64,000 nucleotides of DNA from Pseudomonas mosselii (GCF_019823065.1 NZ_CP081966.1:1326001-1390000), one strand, 5' to 3'. Shown: positions 19,009 through 28,321, numbered from the stretch's first letter. The notes: a model not told the origin generated them from the letters alone. Numbers and translations are program-made.

Positions 19009-21429
19009 TCAGAACAACACTTTCGCCACGTCGGTAAAGCGCTTGGCGAAGTGCACGCTCAACCCTTCCTTCAGGTAGTCAGGCAGCTCTTCGAAATCGC
19101 CACGATTGGCCTCCGGTAGGATCAGTTCGAAGATTTTCTGCCGTCGCGCGGCGATCACTTTCTCGCGCACTCCGCCGATCGGCAGCACCTGGCCGGTCAG
19201 GGTCAGCTCGCCGGTCATGGCCACGCCTTTCTTCGGCGCCTGGTCGCGGGCCAGCGAGAGCAAGGCACTGGCCATGGTCACGCCGGCGCTGGGGCCATCC
19301 TTGGGCGTGGCGCCCTCGGGCACGTGCAAGTGGATGAACGCCTCGTTGAAGTAGCCGGGCGTGCCACCGAACTGCTTGAGGTTCGAGCTGATGTAGCTGT
19401 AGGCGATCTCTGCCGATTCCTTCATCACGTCACCCAGCTGCCCGGTGAGCTTGAGGCCGCGGTTGAGGCTGTGGATATGCGTGGCCTCGATCGGCAGGGT
19501 GGCACCGCCCATGCTGGTCCAGGCGAGACCTGTGATCACGCCCTTGCCGGCCAGTACCTGCTCGCTGCGAAACACCGGCATGCCCAGGGCGGGCTCGAGG
19601 TCCTTGGCGGCGATCTTGAGTTTGGCCTGCGGATCTTCCAGCAGCTTGACCACCGACTTGCGCACCAGCTTGCCCAGCTGTTTCTCCAACTGACGCACAC
19701 CGGCTTCGCGGGCATAGCCCTCGATCACCGCACGCAGGGCGGCGTCGTTGATGCTCAGGCTGGTCTTGGCCACGCCGGCCTTGTCCAGCTGCTTGGGCCA
19801 CAGGTGGCGCTTGGCAATGGCCAGCTTTTCCTCGGTGATGTAGCCGGACAGGCGGATCACTTCCATACGGTCGAGCAACGGGCCGGGGATCGAGTCGAGG
19901 GTGTTGGCGGTGCAGACGAACAGCACCTTGGACAGGTCCAGGCGCAGATCGAGGTAATGGTCGAGGAAGTCGACGTTCTGTTCCGGGTCGAGGGTTTCCA
20001 GCAGCGCCGAGGCCGGGTCGCCCTGGTAGCTCTGGCCCATCTTGTCGATCTCGTCGAGCATGATCACCGGGTTCATCACCTCGACTTCCTTCAGCGCCTG
20101 CACCAGCTTGCCCGGCTGGGCGCCGATGTAGGTGCGGCGGTGGCCCTTGATCTCGGCCTCGTCGCGCATGCCGCCGACACTGAAGCGGTAGAACGGTCGG
20201 CCCAGGGACTCGGCGATGGACTTGCCGATGCTGGTCTTGCCGACGCCCGGCGGACCCACCAGCAGCACGATGGAGCCGCTTATCTCACCTTTCCAGGCGC
20301 CCACGGCGAGGAACTCGAGGATGCGCTCCTTGATGTCGTCCAGGCCCGCGTGGTGGCGGTCGAGGACCTTGCGCGCGTGCTTGAGGTCGAGCTTGTCCTT
20401 GCCGTACACGCCCCAGGGCAGAGCCGTGGCCCATTCCAGGTAGTTGCGGGTGACGGCGTACTCCGGCGAGCCGGTCTCGAGGATGGCTAGCTTGCCCATC
20501 TCCTCGTCGATGCGCTTTTTCGCCTGGTCAGGCAGGGTCTTGCCCTCCAGGCGCTGCTGGAACTGCTCCAGGTCGGCGCTGCGGTCGTCCTTGGTCAGGC
20601 CCAGCTCCTGCTGGATGACCTTGAGCTGCTCCTTGAGGAAGAACTCGCGCTGGTGCTCGCCGATCTGCCGGTTCACCTCGGCGGAGATCTCGTTCTGCAG
20701 CCGGGCCACCTCGACTTCCTTGCGCAGCATCGGCAGGACCTTTTCCATGCGTTTGAGCATGGGTACGCAGTCGAGCACTTCCTGCAGCTGGTTGCCGGTG
20801 GCCGAGGTGAGGGCGGCGGCGAAGTCGGTGAGTGGCGAGGGGTCATTGGGGCTGAAGCGGTTGAGGTAGTTCTTCAGCTCTTCGCTGTACAGCGGGTTGA
20901 GTGGCAGCAGTTCCTTGATCGCGTTGATCAGGGCCATGCCGTAGGCCTTCACTTCGTCGGTGGGCTCCGCCGGCTGGCGTGGGTAGTCGACCTCCACCAG
21001 GTAGGGTGGGCGGTGGTGCTTGAGCCAGGTGTGGATACGCACGCGGGTCAGGCCCTGGGCGACGAACTGCAGCTTGCCGCCTTCGCGGCTGGCGTGGTGG
21101 ACCTTCACCAGGGTGCCGTACTCGGGCAGGGCCTTGGTGTCGAAGTGGCGGTGGTCTTCCGGCGGGGTGTCCATGAAGAACAGCGCCAGGGCGTGGTGCG
21201 GGGTCTTGGCGACCAGGTCGAGGGTTTCGGCCCAGGGTTCTTCGTTGACGATCACCGGCAGTACTTGCGCGGGGAAGAATGGGCGGTTGTGGATCGGGAT
21301 CACATAGACCTTGTCCGGCAGCTGCTGGCCGGGCAGGGCGAGGTGGTGGCCGGGGGCGGCCTGGGGATCGAGGTGTTCGACTTCGCTGTGTTCGTCGGGA
21401 TGTTCTGGGAAATCCTGCTGGTCGCTCAT
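19009..21429 (-). CDS. lon: ATP-dependent protease La, second Lon-type (AsrA-like)
   Basis: A full-length 806-residue Lon: N-terminal substrate-binding domain, AAA+ module with Walker A GPPGVGKTS and Walker B VIMLDEID, and a peptidase domain with the Ser714 (PKDGPSAG)/Lys757 dyad. It degrades misfolded and regulatory proteins in the cytosol. Its position next to icp, close to pdxJ and znuD, matches the P. aeruginosa gene known as asrA rather than the clpX-linked lon. A near-consensus heat-shock promoter precedes it. Confidence 0.95.
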   Translation of the reverse strand: MSDQQDFPEHPDEHSEVEHLDPQAAPGHHLALPGQQLPDKVYVIPIHNRPFFPAQVLPVIVNEEPWAETLDLVAKTPHHALALFFMDTPPEDHRHFDTKALPEYGTLVKVHHASREGGKLQFVAQGLTRVRIHTWLKHHRPPYLVEVDYPRQPAEPTDEVKAYGMALINAIKELLPLNPLYSEELKNYLNRFSPNDPSPLTDFAAALTSATGNQLQEVLDCVPMLKRMEKVLPMLRKEVEVARLQNEISAEVNRQIGEHQREFFLKEQLKVIQQELGLTKDDRSADLEQFQQRLEGKTLPDQAKKRIDEEMGKLAILETGSPEYAVTRNYLEWATALPWGVYGKDKLDLKHARKVLDRHHAGLDDIKERILEFLAVGAWKGEISGSIVLLVGPPGVGKTSIGKSIAESLGRPFYRFSVGGMRDEAEIKGHRRTYIGAQPGKLVQALKEVEVMNPVIMLDEIDKMGQSYQGDPASALLETLDPEQNVDFLDHYLDLRLDLSKVLFVCTANTLDSIPGPLLDRMEVIRLSGYITEEKLAIAKRHLWPKQLDKAGVAKTSLSINDAALRAVIEGYAREAGVRQLEKQLGKLVRKSVVKLLEDPQAKLKIAAKDLEPALGMPVFRSEQVLAGKGVITGLAWTSMGGATLPIEATHIHSLNRGLKLTGQLGDVMKESAEIAYSYISSNLKQFGGTPGYFNEAFIHLHVPEGATPKDGPSAGVTMASALLSLARDQAPKKGVAMTGELTLTGQVLPIGGVREKVIAARRQKIFELILPEANRGDFEELPDYLKEGLSVHFAKRFTDVAKVLF

Positions 21430-21459
21430 GGGGCACCTGCGTGAATGGCTATGGTGCTT

Positions 21460-21487
21460 AGATGGGGCGGTGGTGGGCAGGTTTCAA
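21460..21487 (-). promoter_or_regulatory. Sigma32 (RpoH) type promoter of lon
   Basis: On the minus strand TTGAAA (21487-21482), a 14-bp spacer and CCCCATCT (21467-21460) match the heat-shock consensus TTGAAA-N12/14-CCCCATNT. The start site would fall about 25 bp before ATG 21429. Confidence 0.8.
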
Positions 21488-21523
21488 TGGTAGACGAAGG
21501 GGGGAGAACCGCGGGGGGAACAA

Positions 21524-21567
21524 TAGCGGGTAAGCCCGCTCCCTGGTTGGGAGCGGGCCTGCCCTGC
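21524..21567. repeat. REP inverted pair (degenerate)
   Basis: Arms at about 21524-21543 and 21549-21567 with the GCGGGTAAGCCCGCTCCC core, between lon and gcd. Confidence 0.75.
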
Positions 21568-21581
21568 GACAGGCGTGACGC

Positions 21582-23993
21582 TTACTCAGCCAATTTGTAA
21601 GCGATGATGTAGTCGCCCATTTTAGTGCCCAGCGAGCCATGGCCGCCCGCGGTGACCAGCACGTACTGCTTGCCGTCCTTGCCGGTGTAGCTCATCGGCG
21701 TGGCCTGGCCGCCGGCCGGCAGACGAGCCTTCCACAACTCCTGGCCGTTCTTCACGTCGTAGGCGCGCAGGTACTGGTCCAGGGTGCCGCTGAGGAAGCC
21801 CACGCCACCGGCGGTGACGATCGAGCCGCCCATGCTCGGCACGCCCACCGGCATGCCGATCGGCACCGGGGTGCTGTCGCGGGTGGTGCCGTTCTTGTGC
21901 TTCCACACCACCTTGTTGGTGAACAGGTCGATGGCCGCCACATAGCCCCAGGCCGGTGCCTGGCACGGGATGCCCAGCGGCGACATGAACGGGTGCATGG
22001 TCACCGCGTACGGCGCGCCGGCGTTCGGCTGCACGCCGCTGGTCTCGCTTTCGCGTTTGCTGCCTTCTGCTACCTGCTCGCGCGGGATCATTTTCGACAC
22101 GAAGGCCATGTAGTTCGGCGAGGTGAAGAGGATCTGGCGCACCGGGTCGACCGACACGCTGCCCCAGTTGAACACGCCTACGTTGCCTGGGTAGACCAGG
22201 CTGCCCTGCTCGGAAGGCGGCGTGTACTGGCCTTCGTAACGCAGGCTGCGGAACTGGATGCGGCAGAGCATCTGGTCGAACGGCGTGGCGCCCCACATGG
22301 CCTGTTCGGTCAGATCGGGGCCGAGCAGGTTGAGGTCGGAGCGGGCCTGGGTCGGCGCGGTGTGGTCGCCTTTCACGGCGCCCTGCGGTACCGGGATCTC
22401 GCGGATCGGCACGATCGGCGTGCCGTCGCGGCGGTCGAGCACGTACAGGCTGCCTTGCTTGGTCGGCACGATGACCGCCGGCTTGACGCCGTCGTCGGTC
22501 TTCAGGTGAACCAGGGTCGGCTGGCTGCCGACGTCCATGTCCCACAGGTCGTGGTGGGTGAACTGGTAGTTCCAGCGCGCCTTGCCGGTGGCCAGGTCCA
22601 GGGCGACGATGCCGGCGCTGTACTTCTCGGCACCCGGAGTGCGGTCGGCACCCCACTGGTCGGGGGTCTGGTTGCCCAGCGGCAGGTAGATCATGCCCAG
22701 GTCTTCGTCGACGCTGGCGATCGACCACATGTTGGCCGAGTTGCGGCTGTACATTTTCCCGTCGGCCAGGGGCTTGGTGTCGTCCGGGTTGTTGCTGTCC
22801 CAGTTCCACACCAGGTGGCCGTCGTGCACGTCGTAGGCGCGGATTACGCCGGACGGCTCGTTGGTCGATTCGTTGTCGGTGACATGGCCACCGATGATCA
22901 CCAGGCTGCGGGTGATCGCCGCGGGCGAGGTGGAGTAGTAGCCACCGGCGGTGAACGGGCCGATGCCGCGGGTCAGGTCGATCACGCCCTGGTTGGCGAA
23001 GCCTTCGCAAACCTTGCCGGTGTCGGCGTTGATGGCGATCAGGCGGGCGTCGGCGGTGGGCAGGTACAGGCGGCGCGGGCATGCCTGGGCCACGGCCTGG
23101 CCGGCGTCAGTAATCTTCGGCGCGGGGCTGCCGTCACGGCTGACGTAGTTGTTCTCGTCATAGTACGAGACGCCGCGGCAGGTCATGTGGGCGAAGCCCT
23201 TGAAGGTGCCGGTAGGGCTCTTGACCTGGGGGTCGTAGCGCCAGATTTCGGCGCCGGTATCCGGGTCCAGGGCCAGCAGGCGGCTGTGGGCGGTGCAGGC
23301 ATAGAGCATGCCGTTGACCTTCAGCGGGGTGTTCTGGTTGGTCAGCTCCACCGGGTCGTTTTCGCTTGGCAGATCGCCGGTGCGGATGCGCCAGGCCTCT
23401 TCCAGGCGGTAGGCGTTCTGCGGGGTGATCTGGCGCAGCGGCGAGTAGCGGTCGCCGTGTTCGGTGCGGCCGTAGGCCTGCCATTCACCCTCCGGCATGG
23501 CCGGAGCGGCGCTGCCCATCTCGCTGTTGTCGCGGGTGAACTCGCCACGGATCTCGCCCGGGTGGGTGAACTGGCTGGCCACGGCGGTGGCGCCGGAGGC
23601 GACCACGGCGACGCTGAGCAGGGCGGTGTTGACTTTCGACGCGGGGCCGACCAGCGGGCGGCGTGCCCACGGCAGCAGCAGGACCACGCCGATGGCGAAC
23701 CAGATGGCCAGGCGCGGCACCAGCTGCCACCAGTCCAGGCCGACTTCCAGCAGCGCCCAGGCGGTGCTGCCCAGCAGCATCAGGCCATACAGGCCCAGGG
23801 CGATGCGACGCTTGGCCAGCAGCAGGATGCCGGACAAGGCGAAGCCGATACCGGCAATCAGGTAGTAAAGCGAGCCACCCAGCTGGCTCAGCTTGATGCC
23901 GCCGGCCAGCAGGGCCAGCCCCATCAGCAGCAGCAATACGCCCATCAGGCGCGGTAGCCAGCGGGTTCCATTCTTGGCACCGTCAGTGCTCAT
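21582..23993 (-). CDS. gcd: PQQ-dependent membrane glucose dehydrogenase
   Basis: An 803-residue quinoprotein. Five transmembrane helices occupy about residues 15-140; the rest is a periplasmic eight-bladed propeller binding PQQ (EWQAYGRTEHGDRYSPLRQI, IRAYDVHDGHLVWNWDS, AWGYVAAIDLFTNKVVWK). It oxidises glucose to gluconolactone in the periplasm and passes electrons to ubiquinone. GGAGAA precedes ATG. It follows oprB by 31 bp in the same direction, coupling glucose entry to oxidation. Confidence 0.97.
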   Translation of the reverse strand: MSTDGAKNGTRWLPRLMGVLLLLMGLALLAGGIKLSQLGGSLYYLIAGIGFALSGILLLAKRRIALGLYGLMLLGSTAWALLEVGLDWWQLVPRLAIWFAIGVVLLLPWARRPLVGPASKVNTALLSVAVVASGATAVASQFTHPGEIRGEFTRDNSEMGSAAPAMPEGEWQAYGRTEHGDRYSPLRQITPQNAYRLEEAWRIRTGDLPSENDPVELTNQNTPLKVNGMLYACTAHSRLLALDPDTGAEIWRYDPQVKSPTGTFKGFAHMTCRGVSYYDENNYVSRDGSPAPKITDAGQAVAQACPRRLYLPTADARLIAINADTGKVCEGFANQGVIDLTRGIGPFTAGGYYSTSPAAITRSLVIIGGHVTDNESTNEPSGVIRAYDVHDGHLVWNWDSNNPDDTKPLADGKMYSRNSANMWSIASVDEDLGMIYLPLGNQTPDQWGADRTPGAEKYSAGIVALDLATGKARWNYQFTHHDLWDMDVGSQPTLVHLKTDDGVKPAVIVPTKQGSLYVLDRRDGTPIVPIREIPVPQGAVKGDHTAPTQARSDLNLLGPDLTEQAMWGATPFDQMLCRIQFRSLRYEGQYTPPSEQGSLVYPGNVGVFNWGSVSVDPVRQILFTSPNYMAFVSKMIPREQVAEGSKRESETSGVQPNAGAPYAVTMHPFMSPLGIPCQAPAWGYVAAIDLFTNKVVWKHKNGTTRDSTPVPIGMPVGVPSMGGSIVTAGGVGFLSGTLDQYLRAYDVKNGQELWKARLPAGGQATPMSYTGKDGKQYVLVTAGGHGSLGTKMGDYIIAYKLAE

Positions 23994-24024
23994 CGTCTGT
24001 TCTCCGTAGTGTGAAAGGGTCGGG

Positions 24025-25371
24025 TTAGAAACTGCTCTGGATCTTCAGGCCGCCGATCAGGGCGTCGTCGACCCGCGACACCCCGCCCGGATGGCGGATG
24101 TACTGCAGGTTCGGGCGCACGGTGAGCCAGTCGGCCAGGTGGATGCCGTAATAGAGTTCGGCGCTGTATTCGGTGTCCTGCACGGGCAGGAAACCGGGGT
24201 TGTCGTAGTCGTCCAGGCCGTTGGCCTGGTTGATGAGGCGGGCGTTCTTGCGGTAGCCGGGATTGACGTGCACGCGGGCCAGGGCGAAACCGATGTCGTC
24301 CTTGGCGCGGGCATCGAAGGGCCCTTTGTAAACCACACCTGCCTGCACATAGTTGTCGATGGCATTGGTCTTCTTGTCGTGCACCGTGGCATTGGCGAAC
24401 AGGCTCAGGCCGCGCGACTGGTCGGAGGCCAGCGCGGTTACCTGCTGCTGGGCGCCGAGCCACAGGCCATGCTTGCTCGAGCTGCTGCGGTAGGCGGCGC
24501 CGCTGATGGCGGCAGGCGCGCCGGTGCTGTCCTTGAGTACATCCTGTGCCTTGGCATTACTGTAGTAGTAGCCGGCGCGATATTCCCCTTTCAGGCCATT
24601 GACCCGCGGGCTCCAGACCAGTTCGATCGGCATCACCGCGCCCTGGGTGCCGCTGCCGCTGAGCTTGAAGCCGTTGCCGCTCTCGAGGTTGGAGGGGTTC
24701 TGCTCGAAAACGCCGACCTGGGCGTAGAGTGCGTCGTTCAGGTTGTAGCGCACGCGCAGGGCCCACTGGCTGACCGGCCAGTTGTACCAGATGCCGCCGA
24801 CCCAGTTGCCCACCTGCGAGCCGCAGAACGCCAGGTTCTGGAAGTCGCAGGGGAAGCTGTTGAAGTCCTCGCCTTCGCCAAAGCGGCCGAATTTCACGTC
24901 CAGCGTGCCATCGAAGTATTTCTGCTTGATCCACATCTGCGTCAGCCGCCAGGTCTCGCCACGGCCCCAGACCTCCTGGGCCGAGGTGAAACCGCCGACG
25001 CGCGGGTCGTTGATGCGGTCGTTGCTGATGTTGTCGCCATGGCGTTCGGTGACGGTCAGCTGGAACTCGGTGTCTTGCCAGCCGAGGATCTTTTGCAGGT
25101 CCATGTTCACGCCGAAGGTGAACTGGTCGCTGTAGCGCGCCGCGCGGTCATGGCTGTAGCCGCCGTGCAGGTTGCTGCCCATCTCGCCGGTGTAGCCGAG
25201 GGTGAAGTCATAGCCTTTCTCCAGCAGCTCGCTGCGGGTTCCGCCCCAGTCTCCGAGCATCCACGGCGAGTCCTTGGCGAACATTTCGCTGGCGCTGGTG
25301 GTGGGGGACAGGGCGCCGAGCAGGGTGGCGAGGGCGAGGCCGGAGTAGCGGGTATTGGGCAGCTGGAGCAT
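24025..25371 (-). CDS. oprB: Carbohydrate-selective porin OprB
   Basis: A 448-residue outer-membrane porin with a signal peptide (cleavage near PTTSAS) and the OprB motif DSPWMLGDWGGTRSELLEKGYDF at the mature N-terminus; it ends with a short aromatic strand (GGLKIQSSF), as usual for beta-barrels. It admits glucose and related sugars. The start at 25371 has no recognisable Shine-Dalgarno; a 14-bp palindrome directly abuts it. It is cotranscribed with gcd downstream. Confidence 0.95.
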   Translation of the reverse strand: MLQLPNTRYSGLALATLLGALSPTTSASEMFAKDSPWMLGDWGGTRSELLEKGYDFTLGYTGEMGSNLHGGYSHDRAARYSDQFTFGVNMDLQKILGWQDTEFQLTVTERHGDNISNDRINDPRVGGFTSAQEVWGRGETWRLTQMWIKQKYFDGTLDVKFGRFGEGEDFNSFPCDFQNLAFCGSQVGNWVGGIWYNWPVSQWALRVRYNLNDALYAQVGVFEQNPSNLESGNGFKLSGSGTQGAVMPIELVWSPRVNGLKGEYRAGYYYSNAKAQDVLKDSTGAPAAISGAAYRSSSSKHGLWLGAQQQVTALASDQSRGLSLFANATVHDKKTNAIDNYVQAGVVYKGPFDARAKDDIGFALARVHVNPGYRKNARLINQANGLDDYDNPGFLPVQDTEYSAELYYGIHLADWLTVRPNLQYIRHPGGVSRVDDALIGGLKIQSSF

Positions 25372-25372
25372 G

Positions 25373-25386
25373 AGATAGCGCTATCT
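25373..25386. promoter_or_regulatory. 14-bp palindrome at the oprB start
   Basis: AGATAGCGCTATCT is perfectly self-complementary and ends one base before the oprB start codon, where the Shine-Dalgarno should be. Confidence 0.5.
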
Positions 25387-25585
25387 TTTGATTGTTGAAG
25401 AAACGGCAAGCGCAACGAAGTGCGAGATCTTCGAAGGGAAATGACTGCGTTGGGTATCGAATGAAGCGATTCAGCTTGCGGCGGGGAGGATATAGGGGAA
25501 GTTGTAAGAAAAAAAGACAAAATGTCGCAGGGGATTGTTGCTGACGGGGTAACAGTAAGTGCGCAGGAGGCTGCTTTGTAGCCTA

Positions 25586-25648
25586 TTCGCCGGCAAGTCG
25601 GCTCCCACCGGTACAGCGCAGTCCTGTGGGAGCCGGCTTGCCGGCGAA
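25586..25648. repeat. REP inverted pair, second subtype
   Basis: 23-nt arms (25586-25608, 25626-25648) with one mismatch and core TTCGCCGGCAAGCCGGCTCC, distinct from the GCGGGGCAAGCCCGCTCC type elsewhere. Confidence 0.9.
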
Positions 25649-25672
25649 AGGGGCGCATAGCGCCCCTGGCAA

Positions 25673-27730
25673 TCAGAAGCTGGTACGCAGCCCCACCTGC
25701 ACACTACGCCCCGGCGCCGGCGCGATATCACGCAGGATCGAGCTGGCATAGCGCACGGTCTGGTCGGTGAGGTTCTCGCCGCGCACGAAGGCCAGCCATT
25801 CACTCTGGCCGATGTCGAAGCGATACCCCAGGCTGGCGCCGAGGGTGGTGTAGCCATCGGTGCTGGTCTCGTTGGCCGGTTTGCGATGCTGTGACGCCGC
25901 GTGCTGCACATCGACACGCGCCTGCCAGCGGTCCAGCTCCCAGACCAGGCCGCTGTTCAGGCGCAGCGGGGCGATGCGCGGCAGCGGCTCGCCGCTGTCG
26001 AGGTTCTTGGCCCGGGTGTAGTCGCCGGACAGTTCCAGGGCGAAGCTGCCGTAGTGGTTTTTCAGCAGTTGCCAGCGGTCCTGGGCCTCGATGCCGTAGA
26101 AACGTGCCCGCACGCCCTGATAGGCATACTCGGGGATATCGCCGTGGTCATGATCATGATCGTGGTCATGGTCATGGTCATGATCGTCGTGGTCGTGATG
26201 ATGGCCTTCACGCAGGTTGCCGGTGCCAATCAGGCCGATGTAGTTGCGAAAATGGCTGTAGAACACGCCGACGCTGCCCTTGTGGGTGCCGTTGTCGAAG
26301 CGCAGGGCCAGGTCGGTGGAGATGGCCTCCTCCTTGTTCAGGTTCGGATCGCCGATCTCGTAGGCGCCGGTGGCCACGTGGGCACCGTTGGCGTACAGCT
26401 CGTAGAAAGTCGGCGCGCGCTCGGTGTAGCCAAGGTTGGCGGCCAGCGACCAGATCGGGTCGAGCTGGTACACCGCGCCCGAGGACAGGCTCAAGGCGTT
26501 GAAGCTGCTGGCGCTGTCGGCCCCGGCGAAGTTCTCGTTGCCCTTGGCATCCGGATCGACCCGGGTGTGTTCCAGGCGCGCGCCCAGGCTCAGGTTCAGG
26601 CGTTCGCTGGCCTGCCATTGCTCAAGCAGGAACAGCGCCAGGCTGTCGGTATCGGTGTGCGGGACAAAGGCTTCCTCGCCTAGCGCGGAGAATTCGTTGC
26701 GGCTGACCTGGGCGCCGACCACGCCCTCGACCGGGCCCAGCGGCTGGTGACGGGCCTCGATGCGCGCTTCGTAGCCTTTGTTCTTGAAGGTGGTGTGCAC
26801 CTCGCCGCTTTCGATTTCGCGGTGCTGGTAGTCGGTGTAGCCGGCATCGACCTTGACCGAGCTGAACGGCCCGTCGAGGTCGCGCAGTTCCGAGGCGAAG
26901 CCGTAGTGGTCCTGCTGCATGTCCAGGCGCACGCCGGGCTCGGCCACCGAGCCGTAGTTGCTGTCGTAGCGGCTGTAGGACAGGCCGGTGTAGCCGTGAT
27001 CCCAATGGTACGAACCGCCGATCGCACCGCCGTCCTGGCGACCGTCGCTGTTCTCCAGGCGGTGCTTGCCGCCGGGCTCGTCGGCATCGCGGACCTTCGA
27101 ACTGCGGGCGTAGCCGGGGATGCGCAGGTCGTTGAACTGGCGGCTGTTGGCGTCCAGGTGCAGGGCGAAGGCGCCGTTGCCGGCCTCCAGCTTGCCAGCG
27201 CTGCTGCGGGTGGTGTCGGCGCCGCCGTAGCGCAGTTCGCCCGCGCCATGGATGCCGTCGATGGGCGAGTCGGGGATGCGGTTGTCGAAGGTGTTGACCA
27301 CGCCACCGATGGCGTTGCCGCCATATAGCAGGGCGGCCGGGCCGCGGACGATCTCGACCCGCTCGACGGTGACCGGGTCCAGTGGCACGGCGTGGTCGTA
27401 GGACAGCGACGAGGCGTCCAGGGCGCCGACGCCGTTGCGCAGGATACGAATACGGTCGCCGTCCAGGCCGCGGATTACCGGGCGGCTGGCACCGGGGCCG
27501 AACCAGGTGGAGGCGACGCCGGGCTGTTTGTTGAGGGTTTCACCGAGGCTGGCGTGTTGCTGTTGCAGCAGGTCGTCGCCTTCGAGGACGGTGCTGGGCG
27601 CGGCCAGTTGGGCGTTGCCCAGCGGGTTGGCAGTGATCACCTGGGGTTGCAGTTCCACGGCCTGGCTGGAGGTGGAGACCAGCCAGAGCGCGACGGCAAG
27701 GGGAGAGAGGTGCAGCGGCATGTGACGCAT
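25673..27730 (-). CDS. znuD: TonB-dependent zinc receptor, ZnuD-like
   Basis: A 685-residue outer-membrane receptor. The signal peptide is MRHMPLHLSPLAVALWLVST-SSQA; the plug domain has PGVASTWFGPGASRPVIRGLDGDR and the barrel ends in VGLRTSF. Residues about 508-531 form a His/Asp-rich extracellular loop of alternating HD pairs, the hallmark of ZnuD and a likely zinc-capture site. A Zur-like box lies 35-49 bp upstream. I chose ATG 27730 (AAGGAA upstream, immediate signal peptide) over upstream in-frame starts beyond the Zur box. Zinc rather than another metal is inferred from the loop and the box. Confidence 0.88.
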   Translation of the reverse strand: MRHMPLHLSPLAVALWLVSTSSQAVELQPQVITANPLGNAQLAAPSTVLEGDDLLQQQHASLGETLNKQPGVASTWFGPGASRPVIRGLDGDRIRILRNGVGALDASSLSYDHAVPLDPVTVERVEIVRGPAALLYGGNAIGGVVNTFDNRIPDSPIDGIHGAGELRYGGADTTRSSAGKLEAGNGAFALHLDANSRQFNDLRIPGYARSSKVRDADEPGGKHRLENSDGRQDGGAIGGSYHWDHGYTGLSYSRYDSNYGSVAEPGVRLDMQQDHYGFASELRDLDGPFSSVKVDAGYTDYQHREIESGEVHTTFKNKGYEARIEARHQPLGPVEGVVGAQVSRNEFSALGEEAFVPHTDTDSLALFLLEQWQASERLNLSLGARLEHTRVDPDAKGNENFAGADSASSFNALSLSSGAVYQLDPIWSLAANLGYTERAPTFYELYANGAHVATGAYEIGDPNLNKEEAISTDLALRFDNGTHKGSVGVFYSHFRNYIGLIGTGNLREGHHHDHDDHDHDHDHDHDHDHGDIPEYAYQGVRARFYGIEAQDRWQLLKNHYGSFALELSGDYTRAKNLDSGEPLPRIAPLRLNSGLVWELDRWQARVDVQHAASQHRKPANETSTDGYTTLGASLGYRFDIGQSEWLAFVRGENLTDQTVRYASSILRDIAPAPGRSVQVGLRTSF
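26142..26205 (-). repeat. Short tandem repeat encoding the His/Asp-rich loop of ZnuD
   Basis: Reiterated six-base units (CATGAC/CACGAT/CATGAT on the coding strand) encode about ten HD dipeptides. Units are multiples of three, so copy-number changes would stay in frame. Confidence 0.85.
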
Positions 27731-27764
27731 GGGGATGTGGCGTTCCTTGGCAGAATTGTTAATA

Positions 27765-27779
27765 GTTACTTTATAACAT
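27765..27779 (-). promoter_or_regulatory. Zur-like operator of znuD
   Basis: On the minus strand ATGTTATAAAGTAAC. The 13-bp core matches the generic Zur box GTTATANTATAAC at ten of twelve fixed positions, and 14 of 15 bases match the site before rpmE2 (37279-37293). Confidence 0.75.
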
Positions 27780-27853
27780 TTCATCACAAGCTGTTTGCCA
27801 CGGGCCAGTACTTTGTGAAGTAACGTGTTTACCCTGTAGGCGATCGTCCAGCC

Positions 27854-27971
27854 CTGTGGGAGCGGCCTTGCGTCGCGAAAGGGCTGCGCAGCAGCCCCGG
27901 CAATTTTTGATGGTGGCTCAGAACCTGGGGCCGCTGCGCGCCCCTTTCGCGACGCAAGGCCGCTCCCACAG
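27854..27971. repeat. REP inverted pair, third subtype
   Basis: Perfect 30-nt arms (27854-27883, 27942-27971) with core GGGAGCGGCCTTGCGTCGCG. The 58-bp centre includes a GGGCTGC-GCA-GCAGCCC triloop hairpin (27881-27897). Confidence 0.92.
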
Positions 27972-28099
27972 AGGACAGTTTCCAGCGCGACAGCGTGGCC
28001 CGAAGGGCTGGGCAGTCTCCTACAGGGCTCAGCGGTAGAGGCTGTAGATGCCACTACACTCGTGTAAGGTGCGCACCTTCCCGAACCTGGAGCACTGGC

Positions 28100-28321
28100 A
28101 TGAGCACGGCCAATCACAACGCGCTGCACGGCAAGACCCTCGAGCAGATCCTTACCGAACTGGTGGCGCACTACCAATGGCAGGGCCTGGCCGAGCGCGT
28201 CGACATCCGCTGCTTCAAAAGCGACCCGAGCATCAAGTCGAGCCTGACCTTCCTGCGCAAGACCCCGTGGGCACGGGAAAAGGTCGAGCAGCTGTACGTG
28301 AAGCTGCAGCGCAAAGGCTGA
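28100..28321 (+). CDS. VF530 family (DUF2132) DNA-binding protein
   Basis: A 73-residue protein covering the whole VF530 domain ([41 protein letters not shown]). The family is small, folds as a four-helix bundle and has been reported to bind DNA; its cellular role is not established. GGAG lies eight bases before ATG. Its stop overlaps the start of the next gene (TGATG), so the two are cotranscribed. Confidence 0.9.
   Translation: MSTANHNALHGKTLEQILTELVAHYQWQGLAERVDIRCFKSDPSIKSSLTFLRKTPWAREKVEQLYVKLQRKG

Larger units (their letters stand above)
25372..25672. other. oprB/znuD intergenic region
   Basis: 301 bp. It holds the palindrome AGATAGCGCTATCT at 25373-25386 just before oprB and a REP pair at 25586-25648. 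Between 25390 and 25585 is an AT-richer stretch that should carry the oprB promoter; I could not place it. Confidence 0.5.
27731..28099. other. znuD/VF530 divergent intergenic region
   Basis: 369 bp holding the znuD leader with its Zur-like box, a large REP pair, and about 125 bp before the VF530 gene in which I see no clear promoter. Confidence 0.5.

Noticed and set aside
19324..20490. 388-codon open frame antisense to lon
   Set aside because: Antisense shadow; conserved Lon motifs lie on the minus strand.
21639..23957. 772-codon open frame antisense to gcd
   Set aside because: Exceptionally long, but only a mirror of the gcd codon pattern; no start signal or domain.
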